From Gammaproteobacteria bacterium (GTDB lineage Bacteria > Pseudomonadota > Gammaproteobacteria > JACKNK01), in contig JACKNJ010000003.1 in the NCBI GenBank assembly GCA_024234895.1, forward strand, positions 124,001-188,000: a stretch of 64,000 bases of DNA. The letters are read 5' to 3'. Both the position numbers and the translations under genes were made by a program. The notes beneath the pieces were generated by a model. It ran no database searches and was not told the origin of the DNA. It saw only the letters and a program-made list of their open reading frames with translations. Shown here in pieces: positions 33,775 through 41,756 of the stretch. Position 1 is the stretch's first letter; the number at the start of each line of letters is the position of its first letter.

Positions 33775-33822
33775 CGCGCCGCCGTCGCGCACATCGTTCG
33801 ATCCACCCCGAAGGAGCGTTCC

Positions 33823-34335
33823 ATGGTCCCGGCGGAAACCATCCAGCGCATGGTCGCGTTCATCGAGTCGATCGGCATTCCGGTCATCGAAGGCGAGTTG
33901 CCCGAACGGGTGTTCGTCCCGGGCATCTGGCTCGACAAGGGCCGTCTGGTCGTCGACTACAGCAAGCTCACTTACCCCGGCGACCTGCTGCACGAGGCCG
34001 GCCACATCGCGGTGATGCTGCCGGAGCAGCGCATGGGGATCAGTGTCGATGCCAGCAACAATGCCGGTGACGAGATCGCCGCGATCTGCTGGTCCTACGC
34101 GGCCGCGCGCCACATCGGCGTGGATTCCAGGGTGCTGTTCCACGAGAACGGCTACAAGGGTGATGGCGCGTGGTTGGCGGAAACCTTTGACCGGGGGAAC
34201 TACGTAGGCCTGCCGCTGCTGCAATGGATGGGGCTGACCTGGGACGAGCAGCGCGCCGCCGAGCACGATGCCGAACCGTATCCGCACATGGTGCGCTGGT
34301 TGCGTGGCCCGCTGGAGCCGGTCGCGGAGGCCTGA
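33823..34335 (+). CDS. Hypothetical protein with HEAGH (HExxH) motif
   Basis: A 170-residue soluble protein. YPGDLLHEAGHIAVMLPEQR contains an HExxH zinc-binding pattern; downstream NNAGDEIAAICWSYAAARHIG offers a possible third ligand (Glu or Asp) in the ExxAxxxxY arrangement. This hints at a small zincin-type metalloprotease or a domain descended from one. AAGGAGCG lies at good spacing before the ATG. I do not know the family. It is 48 bases after the DUF2721 gene on the same strand. Confidence 0.75.
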   Translation: MVPAETIQRMVAFIESIGIPVIEGELPERVFVPGIWLDKGRLVVDYSKLTYPGDLLHEAGHIAVMLPEQRMGISVDASNNAGDEIAAICWSYAAARHIGVDSRVLFHENGYKGDGAWLAETFDRGNYVGLPLLQWMGLTWDEQRAAEHDAEPYPHMVRWLRGPLEPVAEA

Positions 34336-34428
34336 TTGCCAGCCTCGCGGCACCGGGTGTCGCTTTTGCGAGGTTCCCTTAGGCAGTAAAGTCCGGCAGC
34401 GTTGTCATCCGCCCGGAGTCTGTCCCCG

Positions 34429-35103
34429 ATGTCCCTTCAAATTGACCTGCGCAGCGTCGAGATCGACGCCGAGGCGCCGCACGTCGCCACCGTGATCTGG
34501 CTGCACGGCCTGGGTGCCGACGGCAACGATTTCGTCCCCGTCGTGCATGAACTCGGTCTGACCGCGCGTGGTGTGCGCTTCGTGCTGCCGCACGCGCCGT
34601 ATCGGCGCATCACCATCAACGGCGGCGCGATGATGCCGGGCTGGTACGACATCTACGCGCTGGACGGTTCGCAGGGCGAGGATGAGATCGGCATCCGCGA
34701 GTCGGAATCGCAGTTGCTGGCGCTGATCGAGGCGGAGATCGCGCGCGGCGTTCCGGCGGGCAGGATCGTGCTGGCCGGTTTCTCGCAGGGCGGCGCGGTG
34801 GTGCTGCATACCGGACTGCGTTATCCAGACCGGCTTGCCGGGGTCATGGCCCTGTCGACCTATCTGCCGCTGGCGCAGACGGTGCCGGACGAAGGCAGCG
34901 AGGCCGGACTGGGTCTGCCGGTGTTCCAGGCGCACGGCAGTGACGACGGCGTGATCCTGCCGCCGATCGCGCAGCGTTCGCGGGATGCATTGACGGCGCT
35001 GGGTTGCGAGGTGGAGTGGCGCGAATACCCGATGCCGCATTCGGTCTCGATGGCGGAGATCGGCGACATCCGCGACTGGCTGGTGCGGGTGCTGGGCTTA
35101 TGA
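34429..35103 (+). CDS. Carboxylesterase / acyl-protein thioesterase family alpha/beta-hydrolase
   Basis: A 224-residue hydrolase of the phospholipase/carboxylesterase (APT1-like) family. WLHGLGADGNDFVPVV is the oxyanion-hole motif, VLAGFSQGGAVVLHTGLRYP carries the nucleophile Ser (GFSQG), HGSDDGVILPPIAQ the Asp, and YPMPHSVSMAEI the His. The enzyme should cleave short acyl esters, possibly S-acyl groups. The frame opens 27 bases earlier; the ATG at 34429 fits the family start. It is followed by a nested repeat and then ubiD. Confidence 0.93.
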   Translation: MSLQIDLRSVEIDAEAPHVATVIWLHGLGADGNDFVPVVHELGLTARGVRFVLPHAPYRRITINGGAMMPGWYDIYALDGSQGEDEIGIRESESQLLALIEAEIARGVPAGRIVLAGFSQGGAVVLHTGLRYPDRLAGVMALSTYLPLAQTVPDEGSEAGLGLPVFQAHGSDDGVILPPIAQRSRDALTALGCEVEWREYPMPHSVSMAEIGDIRDWLVRVLGL

Positions 35104-35114
35104 GCAAGGTTTTC

Positions 35115-35198
35115 GTAGGAGCGGCTTCAGCCGCGATCGGCTGGCTTCGACTCCGCTCAGCCAGCGGTTGTGCGGATCGCGGCGGAAGCCGCTCCTCC
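35115..35198. repeat. Nested inverted repeat (GTAGGAGCGGCTTC outside, TTCGACTCCGCTCAGCC inside)
   Basis: Outer arms GTAGGAGCGGCTTCAGCCGC...GATC and GATCGCGG...GAAGCCGCTCCT embrace a copy of GGCTGGCTTCGACTCCGCTC (35139-35158, continuing AGCC). The inner string belongs to the family found at 37592-37658 and 59081-59139, so one dispersed element seems to have landed in another. Confidence 0.8.
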
Positions 35199-35221
35199 GA
35201 TGGGTTTTGAGGGGGCTGGTT

Positions 35222-36703
35222 TTGAAATACAAGGACTTGCGGGACTTCATCGAGCAGCTTGAGGCGCGGGGTGAACTCAAACGCATCCGCGCCGAGGTCG
35301 ATCCGAACCTGGAGATGACCGAGATCGCCGACCGCACCCTGCGCGCCGGTGGCCCGGCGCTGCTTTTCGAGAATCCGAAGGGTTCGGACGTGCCGGTGCT
35401 GGCGAACCTGTTCGGCACCCCGGAGCGGGTCGCGCTGGGCATGGGCGAGGAATCCGTCGAAGCCCTGCGCGAGGTCGGCAAGACGCTCGCCTTCCTGAAG
35501 GAACCGGAGCCGCCGAAGGGCATGAAGGACGCCTGGGAGAAGCTGCCGATCTTCGCGCAGGTGCGCAACATGGCGCCCAAGGTGGTGCGCTCCGCGCCCT
35601 GCCAGCAGGAAGTCATCGATGGCGACGCGGTCGATCTGTCGCGCTACCCGATCCAGACCTGCTGGCCGGGTGACGCCGGCCCGCTGATCACCTGGGGGCT
35701 GGTGGTCACGCGCGGGCCGCACAAGGAACGTCAGAATCTCGGCATTTACCGCCAGCAGGTCATCGGCAAAAACCGCGTGATCATGCGCTGGCTGGCGCAT
35801 CGCGGCGGCGCGCTGGATTTCCGTGAATTTCAGAAAGCCAATCCGGGCGAGCCGTTCCCGATCGCGGTGGTGCTCGGCTGCGACCCGGCGACCATCCTCG
35901 GCGCGGTCACGCCGGTGCCGGACACGCTGTCCGAATACGCCTTCGCTGGCCTGCTGCGCGGCGGCAAGACCGAGGTCGTGAAGTGCCAGCTCTCCGACTT
36001 GCAGGTGCCGGCCTCGGCCGAGATCGTGCTCGAAGGGCATATCTACCCGGACGACATGGCGGAAGAAGGTCCGTTCGGCGATCACACCGGCTATTACAAC
36101 GAGGTCGATTCGTTCCCGGTGTTCACGGTCGAGCGCATCACCCAGCGCCGCCAGCCGATCTATCACAGCACCTACACCGGTCGCCCGCCGGACGAGCCCG
36201 CCGTGCTCGGCGTCGCGCTCAACGAGGTGTTCGTGCCGATCCTGCAGAAGCAGTTCCCGGAGATCGTCGATTTCTACCTGCCGCCGGAAGGCTGTTCCTA
36301 CCGCGTCGCGGTGGTGTCGATGAAGAAGCAGTACCCCGGCCACGCCAAGCGCGTGATGCTCGGCGTGTGGTCCTTCCTGCGCCAGTTCATGTACACCAAG
36401 TTCGTGATCGTCACCGACGACGACGTCAACGTGCGCGACTGGCGCGACGTGATCTGGGCGATGACCACGCGCATGGACCCGGGCCGCGACACCACGATCA
36501 TCGAAAACACGCCGATCGATTACCTCGACTTCGCCTCGCCGGTGTCCGGGCTCGGCTCCAAGATCGGCTTCGACGCCACCAACAAGATGCACGGCGAGAC
36601 CACCCGTGAATGGGGCGTGCCGATCGTCATGAGCGATGCGGTCAAGGCGCGCGTTGACGAACTCTGGGATGAACTCGATATTTTCGGCGCCGAACAGCGT
36701 TAA
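35222..36703 (+). CDS. ubiD: 4-hydroxy-3-polyprenylbenzoate decarboxylase
   Basis: UbiD removes the carboxyl group of the ubiquinone precursor and needs prenylated FMN made by UbiX. The 493 residues fit E. coli UbiD (497). Landmarks: KYKDLRDFIEQLEARGELKRI, LGIYRQQVIGKNRVIMRWLAHRGGA (prFMN and metal site), HIYPDDMAEEGPFGDHTGYYN (Glu/Asp catalytic pair) and MYTKFVIVTDDDVNVRDWRDVIWAM. The start is TTG with GAGGGGG about 9 bases upstream; no ATG or GTG fits. ubiX is not in the window. The stop TAA runs into a repeat arm. Confidence 0.97.
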   Translation: MKYKDLRDFIEQLEARGELKRIRAEVDPNLEMTEIADRTLRAGGPALLFENPKGSDVPVLANLFGTPERVALGMGEESVEALREVGKTLAFLKEPEPPKGMKDAWEKLPIFAQVRNMAPKVVRSAPCQQEVIDGDAVDLSRYPIQTCWPGDAGPLITWGLVVTRGPHKERQNLGIYRQQVIGKNRVIMRWLAHRGGALDFREFQKANPGEPFPIAVVLGCDPATILGAVTPVPDTLSEYAFAGLLRGGKTEVVKCQLSDLQVPASAEIVLEGHIYPDDMAEEGPFGDHTGYYNEVDSFPVFTVERITQRRQPIYHSTYTGRPPDEPAVLGVALNEVFVPILQKQFPEIVDFYLPPEGCSYRVAVVSMKKQYPGHAKRVMLGVWSFLRQFMYTKFVIVTDDDVNVRDWRDVIWAMTTRMDPGRDTTIIENTPIDYLDFASPVSGLGSKIGFDATNKMHGETTREWGVPIVMSDAVKARVDELWDELDIFGAEQR

Positions 36704-36819
36704 ACGCAGAGGCGCTGAGATCGCAGAGGGCGCCGGGTTTTTAATGTTCAGTGGTGTTCGTGGATCGGGGTAACATTCAGAAATTCTCTGCGAACTCTGC
36801 GTCTCCGCGCCTCTGCGTT
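36703..36819. repeat. Imperfect inverted repeat AACGCAGAGGCGC family
   Basis: The left arm AACGCAGAGGCGCTGAGATC...GCAGAG starts on the ubiD stop codon; the right arm CTCTGCGTCTCCGCGCCTCT...GCGTT ends 32 bases before the ParA gene. The arms are about 25 bp with a few mismatches. Its layout resembles the GCAAAGACGCGAAGG repeat at 25741. Confidence 0.8.
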
Positions 36820-36851
36820 GAACCGCTGTTTGCTCTTCGAGTAATGCCCGT

Positions 36852-37568
36852 ATGAAAACCATCATGTTCATGAACGCCAAGGGCGGCTCCGGCAAGAGCA
36901 CCCTGGCGACCAACCTCGCCGCCTACTACGCCCTCTGCAACTGCAAGGTCGCGCTCGCCGATTTCGACATGCAGGGCTCCTGCATGGACTGGCTGTCGGT
37001 GCGTCCCCAGGAATCCCCGAAGATCATCGGCATCCCGGCCGCGACGCGTTCGATCAAGCTGCCGCGCGATACCGAATACCTGATCATGGACGCGCCGGGG
37101 GCGGTGCACGGTCGCGCCATCGATCGCCTGGTGCGGCGCGTCGAGCACCTGATCATCCCGGTCACGCCGTCGCCGGTGGACTTCCGCGCCACCGCGCGCT
37201 TCATCCAGGAGCTGCTGCTGGTGCGTCAGGTCTCGCGTTCCAAGACCCGCGTGGCCTGCGTCGCCAATCGCGTGCGCGACGTCAGCCACTCCTACGAGGC
37301 GCTGGAGCGCTTCCTCGATCGCCTCGGCATTCCGCTGATCGCGACCCTTCACGACTCCGACAGCTACATCAAGGCCTCCGGTCTCGGCCTGTCGATCTTC
37401 GAGCTCAAGGGCGACCGGCAGGCCGGCCGCGACCAGCAGCCGTGGCACCCGCTGCTGCGCTGGATCGACGGCGAACGCCTGCCGCCGGTGATCAAGAACG
37501 CGAACCGCGACATGGACGGCTTCCGCAACATCGACCGGCTCGACGAGCTGGAGCTCAGCACGATCTGA
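36852..37568 (+). CDS. Orphan ParA/MinD-family ATPase
   Basis: A 238-residue ParA-like protein with a deviant Walker A motif MNAKGGSGKSTLATNLAA (signature lysine in KGG), Walker A' ADFDMQGSCMDWL, Walker B YLIMDAPGAV and a C-terminal helical region. Members position cellular cargo such as plasmids, chemoreceptor clusters or carboxysomes on the nucleoid or membrane. No ParB, McdB or other partner gene lies next to it, and both sides are repeats. The chemotaxis operon is some 8 kb away; a link is only a possibility. Confidence 0.9.
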   Translation: MKTIMFMNAKGGSGKSTLATNLAAYYALCNCKVALADFDMQGSCMDWLSVRPQESPKIIGIPAATRSIKLPRDTEYLIMDAPGAVHGRAIDRLVRRVEHLIIPVTPSPVDFRATARFIQELLLVRQVSRSKTRVACVANRVRDVSHSYEALERFLDRLGIPLIATLHDSDSYIKASGLGLSIFELKGDRQAGRDQQPWHPLLRWIDGERLPPVIKNANRDMDGFRNIDRLDELELSTI

Positions 37569-37591
37569 CCCAATTCCTGGGGGGCTTCGGC

Positions 37592-37658
37592 GGGGCTGGC
37601 TTCGACTCCGCTCAGCCAGCGAGATTGCCGCTGGCTGAGCGGAGTCGAAGCCAGCCCC
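37592..37658. repeat. 29-bp perfect palindrome, TTCGACTCCGCTCAGCC family
   Basis: GGGGCTGGCTTCGACTCCGC...TCAGCCAGC (37592-37620) and its exact reverse complement (37630-37658) are split by nine bases. As RNA this would be a very stable hairpin after the ParA gene, without a T run. It may help end transcription or protect the 3' end. Confidence 0.9.
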
Positions 37659-37689
37659 GCGTTATTTCGGCAAATCAAAGAATTTCCCC

Positions 37690-38505
37690 ATGACCGACCG
37701 CTACGCCGTGATGGGCAACCCCATCGGCCATTCCAAGAGCCCGAAGATCCACGCCCTGTTCGCCGCGCAGACCGGCCAGGACCTGAGCTACGAAGCCCTG
37801 CTGGTCGAACTGGACGGCTTCGTCGCCGCCGTCGATGCGTTCCAGAGCGCGGGCGGCAAGGGCCTCAACATCACCGTGCCCTTCAAGCAGGAAGCCTGGG
37901 CCGCGATGCACACCCGCAGCGAGCGCGCCGAGCGGGCCGGCGCGGTCAACACCATCGTGCTCAACGCCGACGGTTCCCGGCACGGCGACAACACCGACGG
38001 CGTCGGCCTGGTGCGTGATCTGAGCGCGAATCACGGCGTCGATCTGGCCGGCAAGGACGTGCTGATCCTCGGTGCCGGCGGCGCGGTACGCGGGGTCTTG
38101 CAGCCCGTGCTGGCGGCAAGCCCGGCCATGCTGGTGATCGCCAATCGCACGGTCTCGAAGGCGCAGGAACTCGCGCGGGACTTCGCCGACATGGGCAACG
38201 TCACCGCCTCGGGTTTCGACGATCTCGCCGCTTGCACCTTCGACGTCATCATCAACGGCACCGCCGCCGGCCTGTCCGGCGTGGTCCCGCCGATTCCCGA
38301 CGATGTGCTCAAGCCCGGCGGCGCCTGTTACGACATGGTCTATTCCGACCAACCCACGGCCTTCGTGCGCTGGGCGCGGCAACACGGGGCGGGCGTGGCC
38401 CTCGACGGCCTCGGCATGCTCGTCGAGCAGGCCGCCGAATCCTTCGCGTTATGGCGCGGCGTGCGCCCGGACACCGCACCGGTGATCAAGGCCCTGCGAC
38501 CGTAA
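37690..38505 (+). CDS. aroE: Shikimate dehydrogenase
   Basis: NADP-dependent reduction of 3-dehydroshikimate to shikimate. The 271 residues have the substrate site MGNPIGHSKSPKIH, catalytic Lys in NITVPFKQEAW, Asp in RHGDNTDGVGL, the nucleotide loop ILGAGGAVRGVL and the C-terminal LDGLGMLVEQAAESFALWRG. Start ATG 31 bases after the palindrome. It is the last core gene before the AT-rich restriction island. Confidence 0.97.
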   Translation: MTDRYAVMGNPIGHSKSPKIHALFAAQTGQDLSYEALLVELDGFVAAVDAFQSAGGKGLNITVPFKQEAWAAMHTRSERAERAGAVNTIVLNADGSRHGDNTDGVGLVRDLSANHGVDLAGKDVLILGAGGAVRGVLQPVLAASPAMLVIANRTVSKAQELARDFADMGNVTASGFDDLAACTFDVIINGTAAGLSGVVPPIPDDVLKPGGACYDMVYSDQPTAFVRWARQHGAGVALDGLGMLVEQAAESFALWRGVRPDTAPVIKALRP

Positions 38506-38578
38506 AGCGGCACCGACCCCGGCAGGCTCCACGGGGGAAATAGCGGCGCGCGGAACCGCGCAGCGATTCCGATCGATT

Positions 38579-38731
38579 CGTAGATGTGGTGAGCGCAGCG
38601 AACCGCATCAATTGGCGTGCGGATTAGCGATAACGTTGGCCTGAATTGCGCTTTTTAATCGGGATCAACTTTCACGAAAGGCACGTCGGTCAATCCACGA
38701 TCGATGCGGTTCGTTCCTCACCACATCTACG
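38579..38731. repeat. Inverted repeat GTAGATGTGGTGAG...CGAACCGCATC at island edge
   Basis: CGTAGATGTGGTGAGCGCAG...CGAACCGCATCA (38579-38610) faces TCGATGCGGTTCG...CTCACCACATCTACG (38701-38731). The arms differ only in a few central bases. About 90 bases of moderately AT-rich DNA lie between them. This is a further dispersed-repeat family and marks the left border of the restriction island. Confidence 0.8.
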
Positions 38732-38763
38732 TGATCGTCGGTTTGGTGGAATTGTTAGAGCAT

Positions 38764-39999
38764 TCACCGAAGACCTGACTGACGCATCATGACAAGATCT
38801 GTAAATCCGGTGACATCCATAATCCAGTTTTGTTGATCATTGGAGTACGTATTGTGCAGCGCCCGCGGAAGAACCAATTGCAAATTTTTTGATTGCATTT
38901 CGTCTGTTTGGTTCTTGCTTATAGCAGCCTCCAGTGTGAGAAGATGTTTCTTGTCTATGCGGTCTGCTTCAGCGAGAACCTGGCGCCACCTGTCCTTGCA
39001 AGAAGATTTGACGCCGAGCATTGTAAGACGCAAGGTGTCAAAGTGTGCGTCGTGATATTCAGTTGCGCCCGGGAAAATAAAATCTGGCTTTGATTTGTTT
39101 TCGGTCGTAGGTGTTCGTGAATAGTGAATGCCGCATTCCTTGAACAGGATTTCAAGATGGTTCTCGAGCGCAAGGCCTGCGCGGCTCTTTCTTCTGTTTT
39201 GCACAGACAGTGAGAATGAAATAAAGCCATCTACGTCTCCGTTGAATCCCTGTGACAGCCTTTCACCGATAATATGTTTTTCAAGTGTGCGAAATAGTAT
39301 TTCCTCTCTTTCCAGCCAAGCCATAAGAACTTCATCACGTCCATCTTGAGGTTGAATGTCTGGCAGCGTGCTTCTGGCAAAGGCAGAGAATTCCTTGGTG
39401 GTTGGGAACCAACCAGAAAATTTCCTGATCATTTCATCCAGATATGCGTCTTCTGAAATTTCGATCGGTATTCCGATGCTCTCTAGAATAAATCTAGAGG
39501 CAAGCTCGATCCGGTCTTGTTCTGTTTCAAGTTCGTCACGTACAGAAAACCCCGGATGAGACAAATCTGAAACACCAAATAGCCATAAGATTTGATGAGA
39601 GATTGTTGTGCCAGCTTCAGCAACTATGGAAAGCAATGTGTTATCAGGACGTTTCGCTATAACAAGAATGTCTCCCGCATTTGCGCGTTGTGAAGCGAGA
39701 TTGGTTGGGAAATAGAGTCGGTACTCCCGTCGCGTAACCCCTCGTTCAATCCGTGCTTTTTGTCTAGCGTCGTACCACGTAAGGAACCCTTCCTCCATGA
39801 TGGATTCATCTTCATTATCCGTTAGATACAGGAACTTTGCTGGATAACGTGTCTTTCCATCCGGTTCGCCGAGAATGTTTCGGAGGCCTTCGATGCCGTT
39901 AAATTCATGTTGATTTGACGTAAGTACGTCCGCTTCGACTGCGCTTAGTTTTTTAACTGCCGCGCCTTCGAAATACTGTGACAAATAACCTTTTTTCAC
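38764..39999 (-). CDS. EcoRII-like type II restriction endonuclease
   Basis: A 411-residue protein (EcoRII has 404). The N-terminal half (SQYFEGAAVKKLSAVEADVLTSNQHEFNGI ... EYRLYFPTN) corresponds to the EcoRII effector/DNA-recognition domain. The C-terminal half has a PD-(D/E)XK-type core: NKSKPDFIFPGATEYHD followed by LTMLGVKSSCKDRWRQVLAEADRI and HLLTLEAAIS. It should cut at CCWGG (inferred from the partner methylase). Its start overlaps the vsr stop by four bases. Codon use is AT-rich. Confidence 0.88.
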   Translation of the reverse strand: MKKGYLSQYFEGAAVKKLSAVEADVLTSNQHEFNGIEGLRNILGEPDGKTRYPAKFLYLTDNEDESIMEEGFLTWYDARQKARIERGVTRREYRLYFPTNLASQRANAGDILVIAKRPDNTLLSIVAEAGTTISHQILWLFGVSDLSHPGFSVRDELETEQDRIELASRFILESIGIPIEISEDAYLDEMIRKFSGWFPTTKEFSAFARSTLPDIQPQDGRDEVLMAWLEREEILFRTLEKHIIGERLSQGFNGDVDGFISFSLSVQNRRKSRAGLALENHLEILFKECGIHYSRTPTTENKSKPDFIFPGATEYHDAHFDTLRLTMLGVKSSCKDRWRQVLAEADRIDKKHLLTLEAAISKNQTDEMQSKNLQLVLPRALHNTYSNDQQNWIMDVTGFTDLVMMRQSGLR

Positions 40000-40442
40000 C
40001 CTGAAATCTCCAGTGTGCGTTTATTGGTGTTTAACCAACGCGCAATGATTTCTGAAGTTGCTTGTATATCCTTGGTGGGGCCTTTAATTGCACATTCCCA
40101 GACTGTGCAAACTCGCCAATCAGAGGATTGAAGTTTCTGGAGTGCTTTAAGGTCATTCTCGCGGTTTTTGATTATCTTTTCCTTCCAGAATTCCGGGCGT
40201 GTCTTTGGCCATTTAAATAAATGACAGTTGTGCCCATGCCAAAAGCATCCGTGTACAAATATTACTGCATTATATTTTTTCAGGATAATGTCCGGCTTTC
40301 CTGGTAGTTTCTTGTCATGCAGCCTGTATCGAAATCCGAGTCTATGTAATTGCCTCCTTACTTCTAATTCGGGCTTGGTATTCTTTCCCTTGATGCCGGA
40401 CATCATCCTGCTGCGAGTTTCTGGATCGACAACATCCGTCAT
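39996..40442 (-). CDS. vsr: Very short patch repair endonuclease
   Basis: Vsr nicks DNA at T:G mismatches made when 5-methylcytosine deaminates in Dcm sites, so that the T is replaced by C. The 148 residues show DPETRSRMMSGIKGKNTKPE, the catalytic Asp in LPGKPDIILKKYNAVIFVHG and the zinc/DNA-binding CFWHGHNC segment. It overlaps the methylase stop and the endonuclease start by four bases each, giving a tightly coupled repair-methylation-restriction operon. Confidence 0.97.
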   Translation of the reverse strand: MTDVVDPETRSRMMSGIKGKNTKPELEVRRQLHRLGFRYRLHDKKLPGKPDIILKKYNAVIFVHGCFWHGHNCHLFKWPKTRPEFWKEKIIKNRENDLKALQKLQSSDWRVCTVWECAIKGPTKDIQATSEIIARWLNTNKRTLEISG

Positions 40443-41698
40443 GAAAACAATGATGCCTGTTTGATATCACCACGCTCTTCATCACACAGTCTTTGAACGT
40501 GTGGAATCATTATGCGGGCTATTTCTTTCATGACGGGCATGACCACACTGTTACCAAATTGCCGATAAGCTTGTGTATCGCTAACTGGAATAACGAAGCT
40601 GTCAGGAAAGCCCATTAACCTAGCGCACTCTCTTGGCGTAAGGCGTCGTGGGCGTTTCCATTTTCCTTGAGACACAAGAATCTCCGAGCCGTCCTTGTAG
40701 TATCTGGCAGACAATGTTCGTGCTATATCCTCACTACCAACCAAGCCAAAACCAAATCCATTGCCGGCTTGGCGATGTTTTTCCGCATAGTCTTGGAGAT
40801 ATTTCCAAAGTTTCGGGGTTAACGTGTATTTGCTGTTTACCTTGGCATCCTCTCCAGTGGTGTAAGGATCCTCGGCTGGTTCGGTTCCATCTTGGGGATG
40901 GAGAATGGAAGAAAGTGTTATGGAGCCTTTCTTGGGTAGCATTAAATCATCCCAGGAAAATGTTGTTTTTCCATTGAAACCGACAATCAATATGCGTTCA
41001 CGGTGTTGCGGGACAAAATGCTGTCCATCAATTACCTTGTAATGTATCTCGTAACCGAGCTCATCGCGGAGAGTCTGCAGGATAACTTTAAAAGTATTAC
41101 CCTTGTCATGAGAAAGAAGGTTTTTTACATTCTCAAGTAAGAATGCTTTTGGCTTTTTTTTGGCAATAATTCTCGCTACATCAAAGAAAAGTGTTCCTTG
41201 TGTGGCGCATTCAAAGCCGTGCGGCCTACCTAATGCGTTTTTCTTGGATACGCCGGCGATACTGAACGGTTGGCAGGGAAAGCCGGCCAAAAGTATTTCG
41301 TGATCAGGGATATCTCTTTCGTCGATCTTCGTAATATCACCGATAAATGTGTGACTCGATGTTTCAGGAAAGTTTGCGAGATATGTTTTCTGCGCGAAAT
41401 TGTTCCATTCGCTAGTAAAAACACATTGTCCGCCATGTGCCTCGAAACCAAGACGAATTCCGCCGATACCCGCGAACAGATCTATGAATCTGAATGCAGC
41501 GCTTTCATTGGCAGAATTATTAAACAATGGGAGGATTCTTTGTCTGATTGCATCGGATAGATACCCCGGTGGGTCGTTTTCCCGGACTTCCCAGCGTCGA
41601 ATTGTTCTTACATCAACTTCAAGAATCTCAGCTAGTTGCTTTTGTGTATATCTGGTTCTCGCTGTCCGAAGCATGGTTAGAGGATCGGATTGGTGCAT
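40439..41698 (-). CDS. dcm: Dcm-type DNA (cytosine-5) methyltransferase with N-terminal HTH
   Basis: A 419-residue C5-cytosine methylase very close in pattern to Dcm and M.EcoRII: FRFIDLFAGIGGIRLGFEAHGGQCVFTSEW (motif I), LLAGFPCQPFSIAGVSKKN (catalytic Cys), FLLENVKNLLSHDKG (ENV), QHRERILIVGF, and C-terminal RPRRLTPRECARLMGFPDSF ... QAYRQFGNSVV. The specificity is likely CCWGG. Before motif I there is an HTH: RYTQKQLAEILEVDVRTIRRWEV, so the enzyme may also repress its own promoter. AGAGGAA lies about 9 bases before the ATG. It is the first gene of the operon, so the DNA is protected before the nuclease is made. Confidence 0.95.
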   Translation of the reverse strand: MHQSDPLTMLRTARTRYTQKQLAEILEVDVRTIRRWEVRENDPPGYLSDAIRQRILPLFNNSANESAAFRFIDLFAGIGGIRLGFEAHGGQCVFTSEWNNFAQKTYLANFPETSSHTFIGDITKIDERDIPDHEILLAGFPCQPFSIAGVSKKNALGRPHGFECATQGTLFFDVARIIAKKKPKAFLLENVKNLLSHDKGNTFKVILQTLRDELGYEIHYKVIDGQHFVPQHRERILIVGFNGKTTFSWDDLMLPKKGSITLSSILHPQDGTEPAEDPYTTGEDAKVNSKYTLTPKLWKYLQDYAEKHRQAGNGFGFGLVGSEDIARTLSARYYKDGSEILVSQGKWKRPRRLTPRECARLMGFPDSFVIPVSDTQAYRQFGNSVVMPVMKEIARIMIPHVQRLCDEERGDIKQASLFS

Positions 41699-41727
41699 GG
41701 TGTGTTCCTCTGGGACGATTGAAGGTC

Positions 41728-41756
41728 ATTATGTCCGCTAACAGTCCCCACGGCAA
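41728..41756 (-). promoter_or_regulatory. Sigma70-type promoter of the dcm-vsr-endonuclease operon
   Basis: Read on the minus strand: TTGCCG, a 17-base spacer, then CATAAT, ending 30 bases before the methylase ATG with an AGAGGAA binding site in between. The spacing and elements are close to consensus. The HTH part of the methylase is a candidate for binding here. Confidence 0.75.

Noticed and set aside
36852..37568. ParA gene as part of a plasmid or chromosome partition locus
   Set aside because: No ParB-like gene or parS-like palindrome is adjacent; flanking repeats belong to dispersed families seen elsewhere in the window.
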